DNA from: Gammaproteobacteria bacterium
GTDB taxonomy: Bacteria > Pseudomonadota > Gammaproteobacteria > S012-40
Length of the DNA stretch: 35,229 nt
NCBI GenBank assembly: GCA_029884425.1
Contig: JAOUHV010000032.1
Span: 1-35,229, forward strand
Reading direction: 5' to 3'
The translations under genes and the position numbers were made by a program. The notes under the pieces are model-generated. The model saw nothing but the letters and a program-made list of their open reading frames with translations, did not search any database and was not told the DNA's origin. Shown here piece after piece: positions 26,102 to 35,229 of this stretch. The stretch's first letter is position 1. The number at the start of each line of letters is the position of its first letter.

Positions 26102-26989
26102 TTACATGTTTTTGACAACAAGTTTGAAAACCGGACGAAACCGCATGGACAGATCAATGGCTTTGATATCTTTGGTCAGACCGCCGATGGAAATGAAATC
26201 GACGCCGGTCTCGGCGATGCCGCGAATGGTTTGCAGATTGACGTTGCCTGAGGCTTCCAGCTTGGCCTGGCCTTGGTTGATGGCGACGGCCTGACGCAAC
26301 AGGTCGTTATCCATGTTGTCCAGCAAAACGATGTCGACCTGAGCATCCAGCGCCTGGCGCAGTTCATCCAGGTTTTCCACTTCGACCTCAATGAATAAAT
26401 CGGTGCCCAGGTCTCGGGCGGTATTGACCGCATTGGCAATGGAGCCGGCGGCCATGATGTGGTTTTCCTTGATCAGGATGCCGTCGTACAGACCGTGGCG
26501 ATGATTTTGGCCGCCGCCGCAGGTGACGGCGTATTTTTGCGCATCACGCAGGCCGGGAATGGTTTTGCGGGTATCCAGAATGGTCACGCCAGTGCCTTCG
26601 ACCAGATCCACATAGCGACGAACACAGGTAGCGGTGGCTGACAGCGTCTGCAGGAAATTCAGTGCGGTGCGTTCGCCGGTCAGCAGGGAGCGGGCGTTGC
26701 CAGTGAGGGTGCACAGCAGGGTATTGGCCGCGACCGACTGGCCGTCCTCAACCTGCCATTGTACTTCCACGTCCGGGTCCAACTGGGCAAACACCTCGTC
26801 AAACCAGGCCGTGCCGGCGATGACTGCGGGTTCACGGCAGATGACCGTGGCGCGGGCTTCGTTTTCCTCGGGGATCAACAGTGCGGTGACGTCGCCGTCG
26901 CCAATGTCCTCTTCCAGAGCGGCTTCAACGATGACGGGCAGGGAGTCTGGCAGTGAACTCAACGGGGCGATCCTCGGGCTATGAATCAA
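26102..26989 (-). CDS. nadC: Nicotinate-nucleotide diphosphorylase (carboxylating), quinolinate phosphoribosyltransferase
   Basis: A 295-residue enzyme that converts quinolinate and PRPP to nicotinate mononucleotide in de novo NAD synthesis. The N-terminal [12 protein letters not shown], the central [16 protein letters not shown] and [20 protein letters not shown], and the C-terminal barrel strands ([24 protein letters not shown]) are all typical and intact. It ends about 130 bases before the small membrane protein gene and is divergent from the ankyrin gene. nadA and nadB are not in the window. Confidence 0.96.
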   Translation of the reverse strand: MIHSPRIAPLSSLPDSLPVIVEAALEEDIGDGDVTALLIPEENEARATVICREPAVIAGTAWFDEVFAQLDPDVEVQWQVEDGQSVAANTLLCTLTGNARSLLTGERTALNFLQTLSATATCVRRYVDLVEGTGVTILDTRKTIPGLRDAQKYAVTCGGGQNHRHGLYDGILIKENHIMAAGSIANAVNTARDLGTDLFIEVEVENLDELRQALDAQVDIVLLDNMDNDLLRQAVAINQGQAKLEASGNVNLQTIRGIAETGVDFISIGGLTKDIKAIDLSMRFRPVFKLVVKNM

Positions 26990-27091
26990 ATGATGCGTAT
27001 TCTAGCGGGTTTTTACTGCGGATGCAGGCGCTTAAGACGGGGCGGACACAGGTCGTTATTAGTGCAGGAGTGCGTTATCCGTGGGAAGGCT

Positions 27092-27901
27092 ATGAATAAT
27101 TTGTACCGCCGCTGTTTTTTGGGGCTACTGCTGCTGTCGGCGGTGGGGGCAACCTATGCCGATGTTCAGGCGGATTTGATCCGCGCTGCCCGGGAAGGCA
27201 GCGTTGAGCGTATCAAATCTGCCTTGATGGCCGGGGCTGATGTCAATGTCGCCAACGCCAATGGCAAAACTGCCCTGATGGGGGCGGCAGCCTATGGCAA
27301 TCAGAGGGTGGTGGCCTATTTGCTGGCAGAGGGGGCTGACGTCAATATTCTTGATAAAAAAGGCCATTCGGCACTGATGGACGCGGCAATGCGAGGTAGT
27401 GCGGTGGTGGTTGATCAATTGTACCGCATGGGCGCGGAACTGAATCTTCAGTCGCAATCGGGGGATTCGGCGCTGATGCTGGCAGTGTTTGGTGGCCATG
27501 AACAAGTGGTGACCATGTTGGTCAGCAAGGGCGCGGATGTGCGTTTGGCGCGCAAGGATGGCACCAGTGCGCTGCACTATGCCGCCAGTCTGGGGCACGA
27601 GAAAATCGCGCGCCTGTTGATAGGTAATGGCGCGGATGTGAATGCCAAAACCGAAGATGGGATGACGCCGCTGATGAAGGCTGCGTTTACTGGCAAGGAA
27701 GCAATGGCTCAGTTGTTGGTGGACCAAGGTGCTGATCTGAAGGCAGAGTCCAAAAATGGTATGACCGCGTTAAAGAGCGCCAAGGCCAATGGCATGGAGG
27801 ATATGGCGGATTTAATTACTGATCTGATTGATGAAAAAGATCAGGAGGCGAAGGAAGAAGAGCAGAAAAAAGCCGAAGCTGAAAATGCCCAGCCGGGCTA
27901 G
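27092..27901 (+). CDS. Periplasmic ankyrin-repeat protein
   Basis: A 269-residue protein with a signal peptide (MNNLYRRCFLGLLLLSAVGATYA) and seven ankyrin repeats of about 33 residues (GKTALMGAAAYGN, GHSALMDAAMRG, GDSALMLAVFGGH, GTSALHYAASLGH, GMTPLMKAAFTG and flanking ones). The last repeat is degenerate and is followed by a charged Glu/Lys coiled tail. Such exported ankyrin proteins usually bind protein partners; the partner is unknown here. The ATG at 27092 is chosen because the signal peptide begins there; a start at 26981 would overlap nadC and add 37 residues of no use. Confidence 0.87.
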   Translation: MNNLYRRCFLGLLLLSAVGATYADVQADLIRAAREGSVERIKSALMAGADVNVANANGKTALMGAAAYGNQRVVAYLLAEGADVNILDKKGHSALMDAAMRGSAVVVDQLYRMGAELNLQSQSGDSALMLAVFGGHEQVVTMLVSKGADVRLARKDGTSALHYAASLGHEKIARLLIGNGADVNAKTEDGMTPLMKAAFTGKEAMAQLLVDQGADLKAESKNGMTALKSAKANGMEDMADLITDLIDEKDQEAKEEEQKKAEAENAQPG

Positions 27902-27950
27902 GCTATGGTGCTATGATTCGCCAAGCGTATTTTTTTTGAGATAAGTTGCC

Positions 27951-28658
27951 GTGGAATGGTTTGTTGTTTTGTTGGTTTTGCTGGTGATGTTTTGGATGGG
28001 GCATCGCTTTTTGCAGCGATGTGATCGCGCCAGTCAAATTGACTGGGGAAATCGATGGCTCAATCGTGTGGATGGATTAAGCCGAATGCTGAGTTATCGC
28101 TACCATCGTTTGGAGTGTGATCACATTCCATTGCCAGCGACAGGGCCTGCAGTGTTGGTGGCCAATCATGTTTCTGGTCTGGATCCGCTGCTGTTGATTG
28201 CGGCAGTGAATCGACCATTGCGTTTTTTGATTGCGCAAGAAGAATATGAGCGGTTTGGGTTGACGTGGCTGTTTCGTCTGGCGGGTTGTATTCCGGTGGA
28301 TCGTGAAAAAAATCCCGAGCGGGCAATGCGCCTGGCGCAGGAGGCATTGGTCAAGGGGGAAGTGGTGGCGGTTTTTCCCCACGGAAGTATCCAGTTGCCA
28401 GGTGTTCCCGGCAAAAAAATTAAAGGCGGCGCAGTGCGATTGGCGCGCCGGCAACGATGCAACATTTATCCGGCCTACATTGAAGGCATTAAAGGCCACG
28501 GTATGACTTTGATGGCGGTGCCGTTGCGAAGTCGGGCGCGGATTCGGGCCTTGCCGGTGATGGATTGCTCGGTGTGTGATTACGAACAAGCGGTAGAGCA
28601 TCTTAATCAACTGTTGAACACGCCACCGTCAGAGGGAGAGAACATTAGCCATGATTGA
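27951..28658 (+). CDS. PlsC-like lysophospholipid acyltransferase with variant motif
   Basis: A 235-residue membrane-bound acyltransferase starting with GTG. An N-terminal hydrophobic anchor (1-20) precedes the catalytic NHVSGLD (H73, D78), matching NHxxxxD. The third motif, normally FPEGTR, reads FPHGSI (142-147), so the glutamate that contacts the acceptor phosphate region is replaced by His144. It may therefore use a different acceptor or acyl donor. It overlaps the next gene by eight bases. A 49-base gap separates it from the ankyrin gene. Confidence 0.88.
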   Translation: MEWFVVLLVLLVMFWMGHRFLQRCDRASQIDWGNRWLNRVDGLSRMLSYRYHRLECDHIPLPATGPAVLVANHVSGLDPLLLIAAVNRPLRFLIAQEEYERFGLTWLFRLAGCIPVDREKNPERAMRLAQEALVKGEVVAVFPHGSIQLPGVPGKKIKGGAVRLARRQRCNIYPAYIEGIKGHGMTLMAVPLRSRARIRALPVMDCSVCDYEQAVEHLNQLLNTPPSEGENISHD

Positions 28659-30144
28659 TATCATTACAAGCACAGGGCCGCTGTTGTTTGCCATTACGGG
28701 GTGGTTGGCAGGCATTGTTATGTTTGCGCTGGTGTTGCTGTTTGTGCACGATATTTTTCAGAAAAAGCACGCGGTGCTGCGAAATTTCCCGGTGGTAGGT
28801 CATCTTCGCTACTTTCTCGAACGGCAGGGCGAATATTTCCGCCAGTATTTTTTTGCCAACGATCGCGAGGAAATGCCGTTTGATCGGGCAACGCGCAGCT
28901 GGATTTATCGAACCGCCAAGGGTTTGGGTGGCATTATCGGTTTTGGCTCAACCCATGACACGCGTGAACCGGGAACGGTTATTTTTATCAGCTCGTCCTA
29001 TCCCAAGCTGGAAGAGGAATGTACCCCGGCCGTGCCGTTGGTGATCGGTCCGCGTTGTGATTTGCCGTATGCGCCCAAGCATGTGTTCAATATTTCCGCC
29101 ATGAGTTATGGCGCGTTGTCGGCGCCAGCTATTCGCGCTCTGTCACGCGGCGCGGCAGAAGCCAATGTCTGGCTGAATACCGGTGAAGGTGGGTTGTGCA
29201 AATACCATCTGGAAGGTGAATGCGATCTTATTTTTCAGATTGGCACCGCCAAATACGGTGTGCGCGATGAAGATGGCAATTTATCCAATTTGAAATTGCG
29301 CGAAGTGGGACAAAAGGTTCGTGCGTTTGAAATTAAAATATCCCAAGGTGCCAAGCCGGGACGGGGTGGTGTGTTGCCGGCGGTGAAGGTGACACCGGAT
29401 ATTGCCGAAGCGCGCGGCATTCCGGTTGGGGTAGTGTCCAGCAGTCCCAATCGGCATCGCGAGATCAGAACGGCTGGTGATTTGCTGGACATGATAGATC
29501 GTATTCGCAGTGTCACTGGCCGGCCAGTGGGTTTCAAAATGGTGTACTCCAGTGACGTGTTTGCCCATCAGCTGTTTGAAGAAATTCATCGTCGCGGAGT
29601 TCATTCGGCACCGGATTTTATTACCATCGACGGTGGTGATGGAGGTACGGGTGCTGCGCCGCAAGTATTGGCTGATTACGCCGGCTTGCCATTGCGCGAA
29701 TCATTGCCGATGTTTGTCGATAGCCTGATTCAATACGACTTACGCCAGCATATTCGCGTGATTGCCTCGGGTAAACTGGTGACCTCCGCCAATGCCGCAT
29801 GGGCCTTGTGCGCGGGGGCGGATTTTGTGGCCTCCGCGCGGGGATTTATGTTTTCGCTGGGTTGTATACAGTCCATGCAGTGTCATCAGGATACATGTCC
29901 AACCGGCATCACGACCCACAACAAACGTCTGCAGCGCGGTTTGGTGGTGATGGAAAAATACAAGCGCGTTGCTAATTATGCCCATTGGGTGAATGTTGAA
30001 ATCGATAAGCTGGCGCATGCCTGTGGTTTGAACAATGGCCGTGAATTTACCCGTGACCACATTCGCTTGGTGTTGGACGCCAATCGCAGCAAAGTGTTTT
30101 CGGAATTGTGGCCTTATCCACAACCGATACAGTTTAAACGCTGA
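28651..30144 (+). CDS. FMN-binding glutamate synthase family protein, membrane-anchored
   Basis: A 497-residue protein with a membrane helix at residues 12-36 and a C-terminal GltB-type FMN barrel. Features include NISAMSYGALSAPAIRALS, KISQGAKPGRGGVLP, the phosphate-binding DGGDGGTGAAP and a cysteine cluster C405, C411, C416 suited to a 3Fe-4S centre. The amidotransferase and GltD parts of real glutamate synthase are absent, as in the stand-alone family, whose activity is not established. It is coupled to the acyltransferase gene by overlap, and abuts the convergent kinase gene with no bases between the stops. Confidence 0.9.
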   Translation: MIDIITSTGPLLFAITGWLAGIVMFALVLLFVHDIFQKKHAVLRNFPVVGHLRYFLERQGEYFRQYFFANDREEMPFDRATRSWIYRTAKGLGGIIGFGSTHDTREPGTVIFISSSYPKLEEECTPAVPLVIGPRCDLPYAPKHVFNISAMSYGALSAPAIRALSRGAAEANVWLNTGEGGLCKYHLEGECDLIFQIGTAKYGVRDEDGNLSNLKLREVGQKVRAFEIKISQGAKPGRGGVLPAVKVTPDIAEARGIPVGVVSSSPNRHREIRTAGDLLDMIDRIRSVTGRPVGFKMVYSSDVFAHQLFEEIHRRGVHSAPDFITIDGGDGGTGAAPQVLADYAGLPLRESLPMFVDSLIQYDLRQHIRVIASGKLVTSANAAWALCAGADFVASARGFMFSLGCIQSMQCHQDTCPTGITTHNKRLQRGLVVMEKYKRVANYAHWVNVEIDKLAHACGLNNGREFTRDHIRLVLDANRSKVFSELWPYPQPIQFKR

Positions 30145-31557
30145 TTATTCGGCGCTGTTGGTGGGCGGAATTTGCGGGCCCATCGGCATGAAGTTTTCCG
30201 CTGATTTGAAATAAACACTGACCAGCAAACCGCCGAGATGCGCTTCGCCCAGTTCGATGCGAGCATCGTGCAGATCGGCAATCCGGCTGACGATCGACAA
30301 TCCCAATCCCGTGCCTGGTGACTTGGTGCCCAGGCGGCGGAAAAATCGCTGAAACACCCGTTCGCGATCTTCAGCAGGAATGCCGGGGCCGTTGTCGGCA
30401 ACGCGCAGAATGACCTCGCCAGTGGCTTCGTCCTGATCAACGATGACTTCTACTTCACCACCTTCAGGCGTGTAGCGAATTGCATTGTCGACCAGATTGC
30501 GAATCAATACCGCCACTGCATCGGCCGCGCCGTTCAAAAACTTGCCTCGGGTGCCGGTCAGGCCGATTTCAATATGTTTTTCAAACGCCAGCAGCGCTTC
30601 GTCGCTGATGATGGTTTCGGCGATGATGAACAAATCAGTGCGGCGAATATTGGTCAGCCCGGTATCCGGGTCGAGTCGCGCCAGAGTTAGCAGTTGTTCC
30701 ACCATGCGGGTGGCGCGATTGACGCCACGAACTACTTGGCGCAGCGCCTGTTGTTGTTCTTCCGGGTTTTTGGCTTGCAGCGCAACTTCGGCGTGAGTTT
30801 TCAGCGCGGCCAGCGGCGTGCGCAATTCGTGCGCAGCATCGGCAGTAAAGCGGCGCTCGCTGTCGAACGCGGTTTTGAGGTGATTAAACAGTTTGTTCAT
30901 CGACGTGGCCAGTGGTCGCGCAGCGGGTGGGATGGTTTTTTCATCAATCCGGCGCAGATTGCTGGGGCCGCGCTTTTGCATTTCTTCGGTAATGTGCTGC
31001 AGCATTTCCGGGCCGCGACCGATGCCCAGCCACAGCATGACAACCAGCAGTGGCAAACTCATCAACAGGGGTATTAAATTGCGCAGCGCGATGGCATTGG
31101 TCAGGGTGTCGCGATTGTCACTGGGTTCGCCCAGCAGTACCCGCAAGTGTTCATCGGCGGATTGCAGGGCGTACATGTGCCAGTACTGGCCATTGACGCG
31201 GACTTCGCTGAAGCCTTCGGTCGATTTGGTTAGCGCGGTGTAGGGCGCGTTTTGCGAACGCAGCATCAGCTGGTTGCCATCCCGCCAGACCTGGAAGATC
31301 AGTTTGTTCTCGTAGGGCAGTTCCTGCTGCAACAGGTTTTGCGCCATGTCGAGTTGTTCCTGTTCGCTGCCGATCTGATCCAGTTTATTCTGGCTGATTG
31401 CCAGCAGCGCATGTGCGGACAGGGTGAGTTGGTTGTCCAGCAGCGAGGTGACTTCGCCACGGGTTTCAAAATAACTCAGAACCGCAGTGAACAGCCACAA
31501 CAGCGCAACAATCGGTAACAACAGAGTGATGAGGCGCTGCCGCAGGTAGGGGGTCAA
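30145..31557 (-). CDS. Two-component sensor histidine kinase (QseC/PmrB-like)
   Basis: A 470-residue kinase. A membrane helix (9-30), a periplasmic sensor domain (about 31-158), a second helix (161-179) and a short linker precede the dimerization helix with H243 in AAHELRTPLAAL. The ATPase domain has LIRNLVDNAIRYTPEG (N box), VADNGPGIP (G1) and TGLGLSIV (G2). All catalytic boxes are intact. The start is TTG at 31557, preceded by AGGGTG six bases away. The response regulator gene ends nine bases upstream, so the two form one operon. The signal is unknown. Confidence 0.93.
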   Translation of the reverse strand: MTPYLRQRLITLLLPIVALLWLFTAVLSYFETRGEVTSLLDNQLTLSAHALLAISQNKLDQIGSEQEQLDMAQNLLQQELPYENKLIFQVWRDGNQLMLRSQNAPYTALTKSTEGFSEVRVNGQYWHMYALQSADEHLRVLLGEPSDNRDTLTNAIALRNLIPLLMSLPLLVVMLWLGIGRGPEMLQHITEEMQKRGPSNLRRIDEKTIPPAARPLATSMNKLFNHLKTAFDSERRFTADAAHELRTPLAALKTHAEVALQAKNPEEQQQALRQVVRGVNRATRMVEQLLTLARLDPDTGLTNIRRTDLFIIAETIISDEALLAFEKHIEIGLTGTRGKFLNGAADAVAVLIRNLVDNAIRYTPEGGEVEVIVDQDEATGEVILRVADNGPGIPAEDRERVFQRFFRRLGTKSPGTGLGLSIVSRIADLHDARIELGEAHLGGLLVSVYFKSAENFMPMGPQIPPTNSAE

Positions 31558-31566
31558 TGTTGCACC

Positions 31567-32229
31567 CTATTTGGCTTTGTCGATGATGTAGCCGACACCG
31601 CGAATGGTGCGAATCAACTCGGCCCCCAGTTTTTTACGCAGGTGATGAATGTGAACTTCAACGGTGTTGCTTTCGACTTCATCGTTCCAGGCGTACAGAC
31701 CTTCCTCAAGGCGCGAACGCGACATCACTTTGCCCATGTTTTCCAGTAACAGCAGCAAAATGGTGAACTCGCGCGGTGAAATATCCACCGATTTGCCTTC
31801 TTTGGTGACGGTGTGCGAAGCCGGGTCCAGGGTGATGCTGTTGTGCTGGATGACGGGCGAAGTCCGGCCGCCGCGACGGCGCAGCAGCGCACGAATCCGC
31901 GCGCCCAATTCGTCCAGGTCAAAGGGTTTGGTAATGTAATCGTCGGCACCGCTGTCCAGACCCAGAATGCGGTCTTCGACGGTATCCTGGGCGGTGAGAA
32001 CGATCACCGGGGTGTCGATGTCGCGGGCGCGCATGCCCTTGAGCACATCCAGGCCGGCTTTTTTGGGCAAGCCCAGATCCAGTACCACTAATTCGTACTC
32101 GTTGGTTTTCATCGCGGTTTCCGCAGCCTCGCCATCCTCTACCCAATCGACGGCATAGCCTTCCTGCGTTAATCCAACCTGTATTCCATCACCAAGCAAT
32201 TGGTCGTCTTCAACGATAAGCAAACGCAT
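31567..32229 (-). CDS. OmpR-family response regulator (QseB/PmrA-like)
   Basis: A 220-residue DNA-binding regulator. The receiver has the acidic pair D8/D9, phosphoacceptor D51 (VVLDLGLP), T79 and K101 (DDYITKPFD). A winged-helix domain (about 125-218) ends with VEVHIHHLRKKLG and IRGVGYII. Length and layout match the QseB/PmrA group, with the kinase gene following. Its 5' region of about 180 bases is shared with the divergent clpB. Confidence 0.95.
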   Translation of the reverse strand: MRLLIVEDDQLLGDGIQVGLTQEGYAVDWVEDGEAAETAMKTNEYELVVLDLGLPKKAGLDVLKGMRARDIDTPVIVLTAQDTVEDRILGLDSGADDYITKPFDLDELGARIRALLRRRGGRTSPVIQHNSITLDPASHTVTKEGKSVDISPREFTILLLLLENMGKVMSRSRLEEGLYAWNDEVESNTVEVHIHHLRKKLGAELIRTIRGVGYIIDKAK

Positions 32230-32348
32230 ACTGCAATGGACTCCTAACCTGATTACCCCGGATCAATCGTGGGGACGCATGTGGGGTTGTATTATTCACC
32301 GAATTATCGGCCAATTAAAGCGTTACTTAAAGAAATGGAATGTGGGTG

Positions 32349-32378
32349 CTTGAAGTTTATGAACCCCATCCCCATCTA
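32349..32378 (+). promoter_or_regulatory. Sigma32 (RpoH) heat-shock promoter of clpB
   Basis: CTTGAA (32349-32354) is followed after 15 bases by CCCCATCTA (32370-32378). This is an almost exact match to the sigma32 consensus CTTGAA - 13 to 15 bases - CCCCATnT. A CCCCAT copy also overlaps the end of the spacer. Initiation near 32385 leaves a leader of about 27 bases with GGAG at 32401-32404. Confidence 0.9.
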
Positions 32379-32411
32379 GTGTCCAATAGCCAATTTTACC
32401 GGAGTACAGCC

Positions 32412-35015
32412 ATGCGAATGGATAAACTGACCAGCAAATTTCAGATGGCCCTGGCGGACGCGCAAAGTCTGGCCGTGGGACGCGACCACCAATTTATAGA
32501 GCCTGTGCACTTGATGCGTGCGCTGCTGGATCAGGATGGCGGTACCGTGCCACACCTGTTGACGCAATCCGATGTGAATGTGAATCAGTTGCGCTCGGCG
32601 CTGGGTGAAGCACTGGAGCGTTTACCCAAGGTGTCCGGCACCTCGGGCGATGTGCATGTGTCCAATGACTTGGGCAGACTGCTCAATGTCACCGACAAAT
32701 TGGCCCAGCAGCGCAAGGATGCCTTCATTTCCAGCGAGCTTTTTGTATTGGCCGCACTGGAAGACAAGGGCGCTTTGGGTGAACTGATGCGCAAGGCCGG
32801 CGCGGCCAAAGGTTCGCTGGAAAAAACCATCGAAAAAATGCGCGGCGGACAAAGCGTGAATAATGCAGATGCCGAGGAAAATCGTCGCGCCCTGGAAAAA
32901 TACACCATCGATTTAACCGAGCGCGCAGAACAAGGCAAACTCGACCCGGTGATTGGTCGTGATGATGAAATCCGTCGCACGGTGCAGGTACTGCAGCGCC
33001 GTACCAAAAATAATCCGGTACTGATCGGTGAGCCTGGCGTGGGTAAAACCGCCATTGTTGAAGGCTTGGCGCAGCGCATTATCAAGGGCGAAGTACCTGA
33101 AGGTCTGAAGAACAAGCGGTTGCTGTCGCTGGACATGGGCTCGCTGATTGCCGGCGCAAAATTCCGTGGCGAATTTGAAGAACGCCTCAAGGCTGTACTC
33201 AATGATTTGTCCAAGCAGGAAGGTCAGGTGATTCTGTTTATCGATGAATTGCACACCATGGTTGGCGCGGGCAAGGCAGAAGGCGCGATGGACGCGGGCA
33301 ATATGCTCAAGCCTGCACTGGCGCGCGGTGAGTTGCACTGCGTGGGCGCGACTACCCTGGACGAATATCGCCAGTACATTGAAAAAGATGCTGCGCTGGA
33401 ACGTCGCTTCCAGAAAGTGTTGGTCGATGAGCCTTCCGTGGAAGACACCGTGGCGATTCTGCGTGGCTTGAAAGAAAAATACGAAGTTCATCACGGTGTC
33501 GACATCACTGACCCGGCGATTGTTGCTGCGGCGACGTTGTCGCATCGCTACATTACCGATCGTCAATTGCCGGACAAGGCGATCGATTTGATTGACGAAG
33601 CCGCGTCGCGGATTCGGATGGAAATCGATTCCAAGCCAGAGCAAATGGATAAACTTGATCGTCGCTTGATTCAGTTGAAAATTGAACGCGAAGCGATGAA
33701 AAAGGAAACTGATGAAGCCTCGAAAAAACGTCTGGGAAATTTGCAGCAGGAAATCGACGAGTTGAGCAAGCAGTATTCTGATCTGGAAGAAATCTGGAAA
33801 GCAGAAAAAATGGCGCTGCAAGGTTCGCAATCCATCAAAGAGGAATTGGATCGTTGCCGCCAGGAACTGGAAACTGCGCATCGCGCAGGCGATTTGGCGC
33901 GCATGTCCGAGCTGCAGTACGGTCGTATTCCTGAGTTGGAAAAACGTCTGGCGGCGGCAGATCGTGTCCCGGTAAAAGAAGCGCAACTGCTGCGCAACAA
34001 AGTGACCGACGAAGAAATTGCCGAAGTGGTTTCCAAGTGGACAGGCATTCCGGTGACCAAAATGCTCGAAGGCGAGAAAGAAAAACTGCTGCGCATGGAA
34101 GACAGTTTGGGCAAGCGTGTCGTTGGTCAGGCCGAGGCGGTGACTGCGGTGGCCAATGCGATACGTCGTTCTCGCGCTGGGTTGTCTGATCCCAATCGTC
34201 CCAATGGTTCGTTCCTGTTTCTGGGACCAACCGGCGTGGGTAAAACCGAATTGACCAAGGCGCTGGCGGAATTTTTGTTCGACACCCAGGATGCCATGGT
34301 GCGCATCGATATGTCGGAATTTATGGAGAAGCATTCGGTGGCGCGTTTGATCGGCGCACCTCCTGGCTACGTGGGTTATGAAGAAGGTGGCTATCTTACC
34401 GAAGCGGTGCGTCGCAAACCTTACTCGGTCATTCTGCTGGACGAAGTGGAGAAAGCACATCCCGATGTGTTCAACGTGTTGCTGCAGGTACTCGATGATG
34501 GTCGTCTCACCGATGGTCAAGGTCGTACGGTGGATTTTCGCAACACCGTAGTGGTGATGACATCCAATCTGGGTTCGCAGTTGATTCAGGACATGAGCGG
34601 TGAAGAAAATTACAGCGCGATGAAAAATGCGGTGATGGATGTGGTTGGTCAACATTTCCGTCCTGAATTTATCAATCGTGTGGACGATGTGGTGGTGTTC
34701 CATCCGCTGGGCCGTGCGCAGATCCATTCCATCGCCAATATTCAGATCGCCTACCTGCGCAAGCGTTTGCAGGATCGCGATATGGATTTGAGTTTGACCG
34801 ATCAGGCGTTGGATTTTCTTGCCGAAGCAGGCTATGACCCGGTGTATGGTGCACGTCCGCTCAAACGGGCGATTCAGCAAAACATCGAGAATCCATTGGC
34901 GCAGGCGATTTTGTCCGGTCAGTTTATGCCGGGTGATGTGATCGAAGTGGTGCGTGGTGAAGTTGCACTGGATTTCAAGGCCGCCAAACGCAGCAAAACA
35001 TCGGCGACAGCTTAA
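32412..35015 (+). CDS. clpB: ATP-dependent disaggregase ClpB
   Basis: An 867-residue AAA+ chaperone that, with DnaK, threads aggregated proteins through its hexamer. The N domain ([20 protein letters not shown] and on) is followed by AAA module 1 with Walker [10 protein letters not shown], the coiled-coil middle domain (about 400-525), and AAA module 2 with Walker [10 protein letters not shown] and the [13 protein letters not shown] Walker B. Sequence is close to E. coli ClpB (857). The start at 32412 (MRMDKL) matches E. coli MRLDRL and follows GGAG; a longer frame from 32340 would include the sigma32 promoter. Regulated by RpoH as the promoter shows. Confidence 0.98.
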   Translation: MRMDKLTSKFQMALADAQSLAVGRDHQFIEPVHLMRALLDQDGGTVPHLLTQSDVNVNQLRSALGEALERLPKVSGTSGDVHVSNDLGRLLNVTDKLAQQRKDAFISSELFVLAALEDKGALGELMRKAGAAKGSLEKTIEKMRGGQSVNNADAEENRRALEKYTIDLTERAEQGKLDPVIGRDDEIRRTVQVLQRRTKNNPVLIGEPGVGKTAIVEGLAQRIIKGEVPEGLKNKRLLSLDMGSLIAGAKFRGEFEERLKAVLNDLSKQEGQVILFIDELHTMVGAGKAEGAMDAGNMLKPALARGELHCVGATTLDEYRQYIEKDAALERRFQKVLVDEPSVEDTVAILRGLKEKYEVHHGVDITDPAIVAAATLSHRYITDRQLPDKAIDLIDEAASRIRMEIDSKPEQMDKLDRRLIQLKIEREAMKKETDEASKKRLGNLQQEIDELSKQYSDLEEIWKAEKMALQGSQSIKEELDRCRQELETAHRAGDLARMSELQYGRIPELEKRLAAADRVPVKEAQLLRNKVTDEEIAEVVSKWTGIPVTKMLEGEKEKLLRMEDSLGKRVVGQAEAVTAVANAIRRSRAGLSDPNRPNGSFLFLGPTGVGKTELTKALAEFLFDTQDAMVRIDMSEFMEKHSVARLIGAPPGYVGYEEGGYLTEAVRRKPYSVILLDEVEKAHPDVFNVLLQVLDDGRLTDGQGRTVDFRNTVVVMTSNLGSQLIQDMSGEENYSAMKNAVMDVVGQHFRPEFINRVDDVVVFHPLGRAQIHSIANIQIAYLRKRLQDRDMDLSLTDQALDFLAEAGYDPVYGARPLKRAIQQNIENPLAQAILSGQFMPGDVIEVVRGEVALDFKAAKRSKTSATA

Positions 35016-35083
35016 ACAGAACTCCCCCCCCCTTGCGTGGAGTAAATTCTGCAAGCGCCTAAACGATCTCCCGCGCAAGTTGT

Positions 35084-35229
35084 TTAAAAACGATACTCAA
35101 GCGCGGTGCGATAGCTGATGTCGGTGGTTTTAACTTCGAGCGGTGGGCGATTGTCGTGCTTGACCAGTAATTTCAAATTCAAATTGACCTGGTCAGTTAG
35201 TTTGACGCTGAGTTGTGCTTCGTGCATGG
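35084..35229 (-). CDS. C-terminus of a DUF481-like outer membrane protein (partial)
   Basis: The minus strand from the window edge to the TAA at 35084-35086 codes about 47 residues and continues beyond the edge, so the start is not visible. The pattern alternates polar and hydrophobic residues and ends with YRTALEYRF, a final strand closing on phenylalanine as outer membrane barrels do. The stretch HDNRPPLEVKTTDIS resembles the penultimate turn of DUF481 (YdiY-like) proteins. It is convergent with clpB across about 70 bases without a clear terminator. Confidence 0.6.
   Translation of the reverse strand, partial: MHEAQLSVKLTDQVNLNLKLLVKHDNRPPLEVKTTDISYRTALEYRF

Noticed and set aside
35024-35032. 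Run of nine C residues after clpB as a phase-variable tract
   Set aside because: It lies after the clpB stop and not in a promoter or coding region, so a switching role is not supported; a sequencing error in the count is possible.
32913-35078. A 721-codon open frame antisense to clpB
   Set aside because: It mirrors the codon pattern of clpB, has His/Arg/Phe-rich composition with no domain, and clpB is beyond doubt on the other strand.

Overview
The window is chromosomal DNA of a gammaproteobacterium of moderate GC. The evidence is gene order: a bioBFHCD operon divergent from comF, and an ftsY-ftsE-ftsX-rpoH block divergent from two M16 peptidase genes and rsmD, both familiar from Pseudomonas-like gammaproteobacteria. 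ClpB, RpoH, YadG and YadH also read as gammaproteobacterial. A perfect CIRCE operator upstream of rpoH argues against the Enterobacterales, which lack HrcA. I see no tRNA or rRNA gene, insertion sequence, phage gene, CRISPR array or attachment site, and no gene-free stretch above 300 bases.

Layout. 1-1.7 kb: the 3' part of a large, probably exported, cysteine-containing protein of unknown function, closed by a strong terminator. 1.7-3.7 kb (minus): an ABC-2 exporter (yadG, yadH) with a small membrane protein gene. 3.8-4.5 kb (minus): comF. 4.6-9.1 kb (plus): the complete late biotin pathway bioB-bioF-bioH-bioC-bioD, tightly packed or overlapping, behind a sigma70-like promoter overlapped by a candidate BirA operator. 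9.3-13.5 kb (minus): ftsY, ftsE, ftsX, then rpoH with its own promoter, then a parvulin gene. 13.6-18.0 kb (plus): two M16 peptidase genes, a terminator, an esterase-like hydrolase gene, a small membrane protein gene and rsmD. 18.1-21.5 kb: an outer-membrane barrel protein gene facing a DUF5610-like gene and a GarR-like dehydrogenase gene. 21.5-26.0 kb (minus): a periplasmic binding protein gene overlapping a CHASE-PAS-GGDEF-EAL gene, and a small membrane protein gene with a histidine-kinase-like helix. 26.1-30.1 kb: nadC, a periplasmic ankyrin protein gene, and an acyltransferase plus FMN glutamate-synthase-like pair. 30.1-32.2 kb (minus): an OmpR/QseBC-type two-component system. 32.3-35.0 kb (plus): clpB behind a textbook sigma32 promoter. 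The right edge holds the C-terminus of a DUF481-like outer membrane protein.

Most notable points. (1) BioB is not E. coli-like. The cysteine equivalent to E. coli Cys97, a ligand of the sacrificial auxiliary cluster, is glycine, and extra cysteines appear at residues 61 and 186, so it may be a variant-cluster (Type II-like) biotin synthase inside an otherwise gammaproteobacterial operon. (2) rpoH is preceded by two tandem CIRCE elements, one perfect and one degenerate, the latter lying across its predicted promoter. With the sigma32 promoter of clpB this suggests an HrcA to RpoH to ClpB cascade. (3) A periplasmic binding protein gene is translationally coupled to a membrane c-di-GMP enzyme gene, which looks like a small-molecule sensing module.
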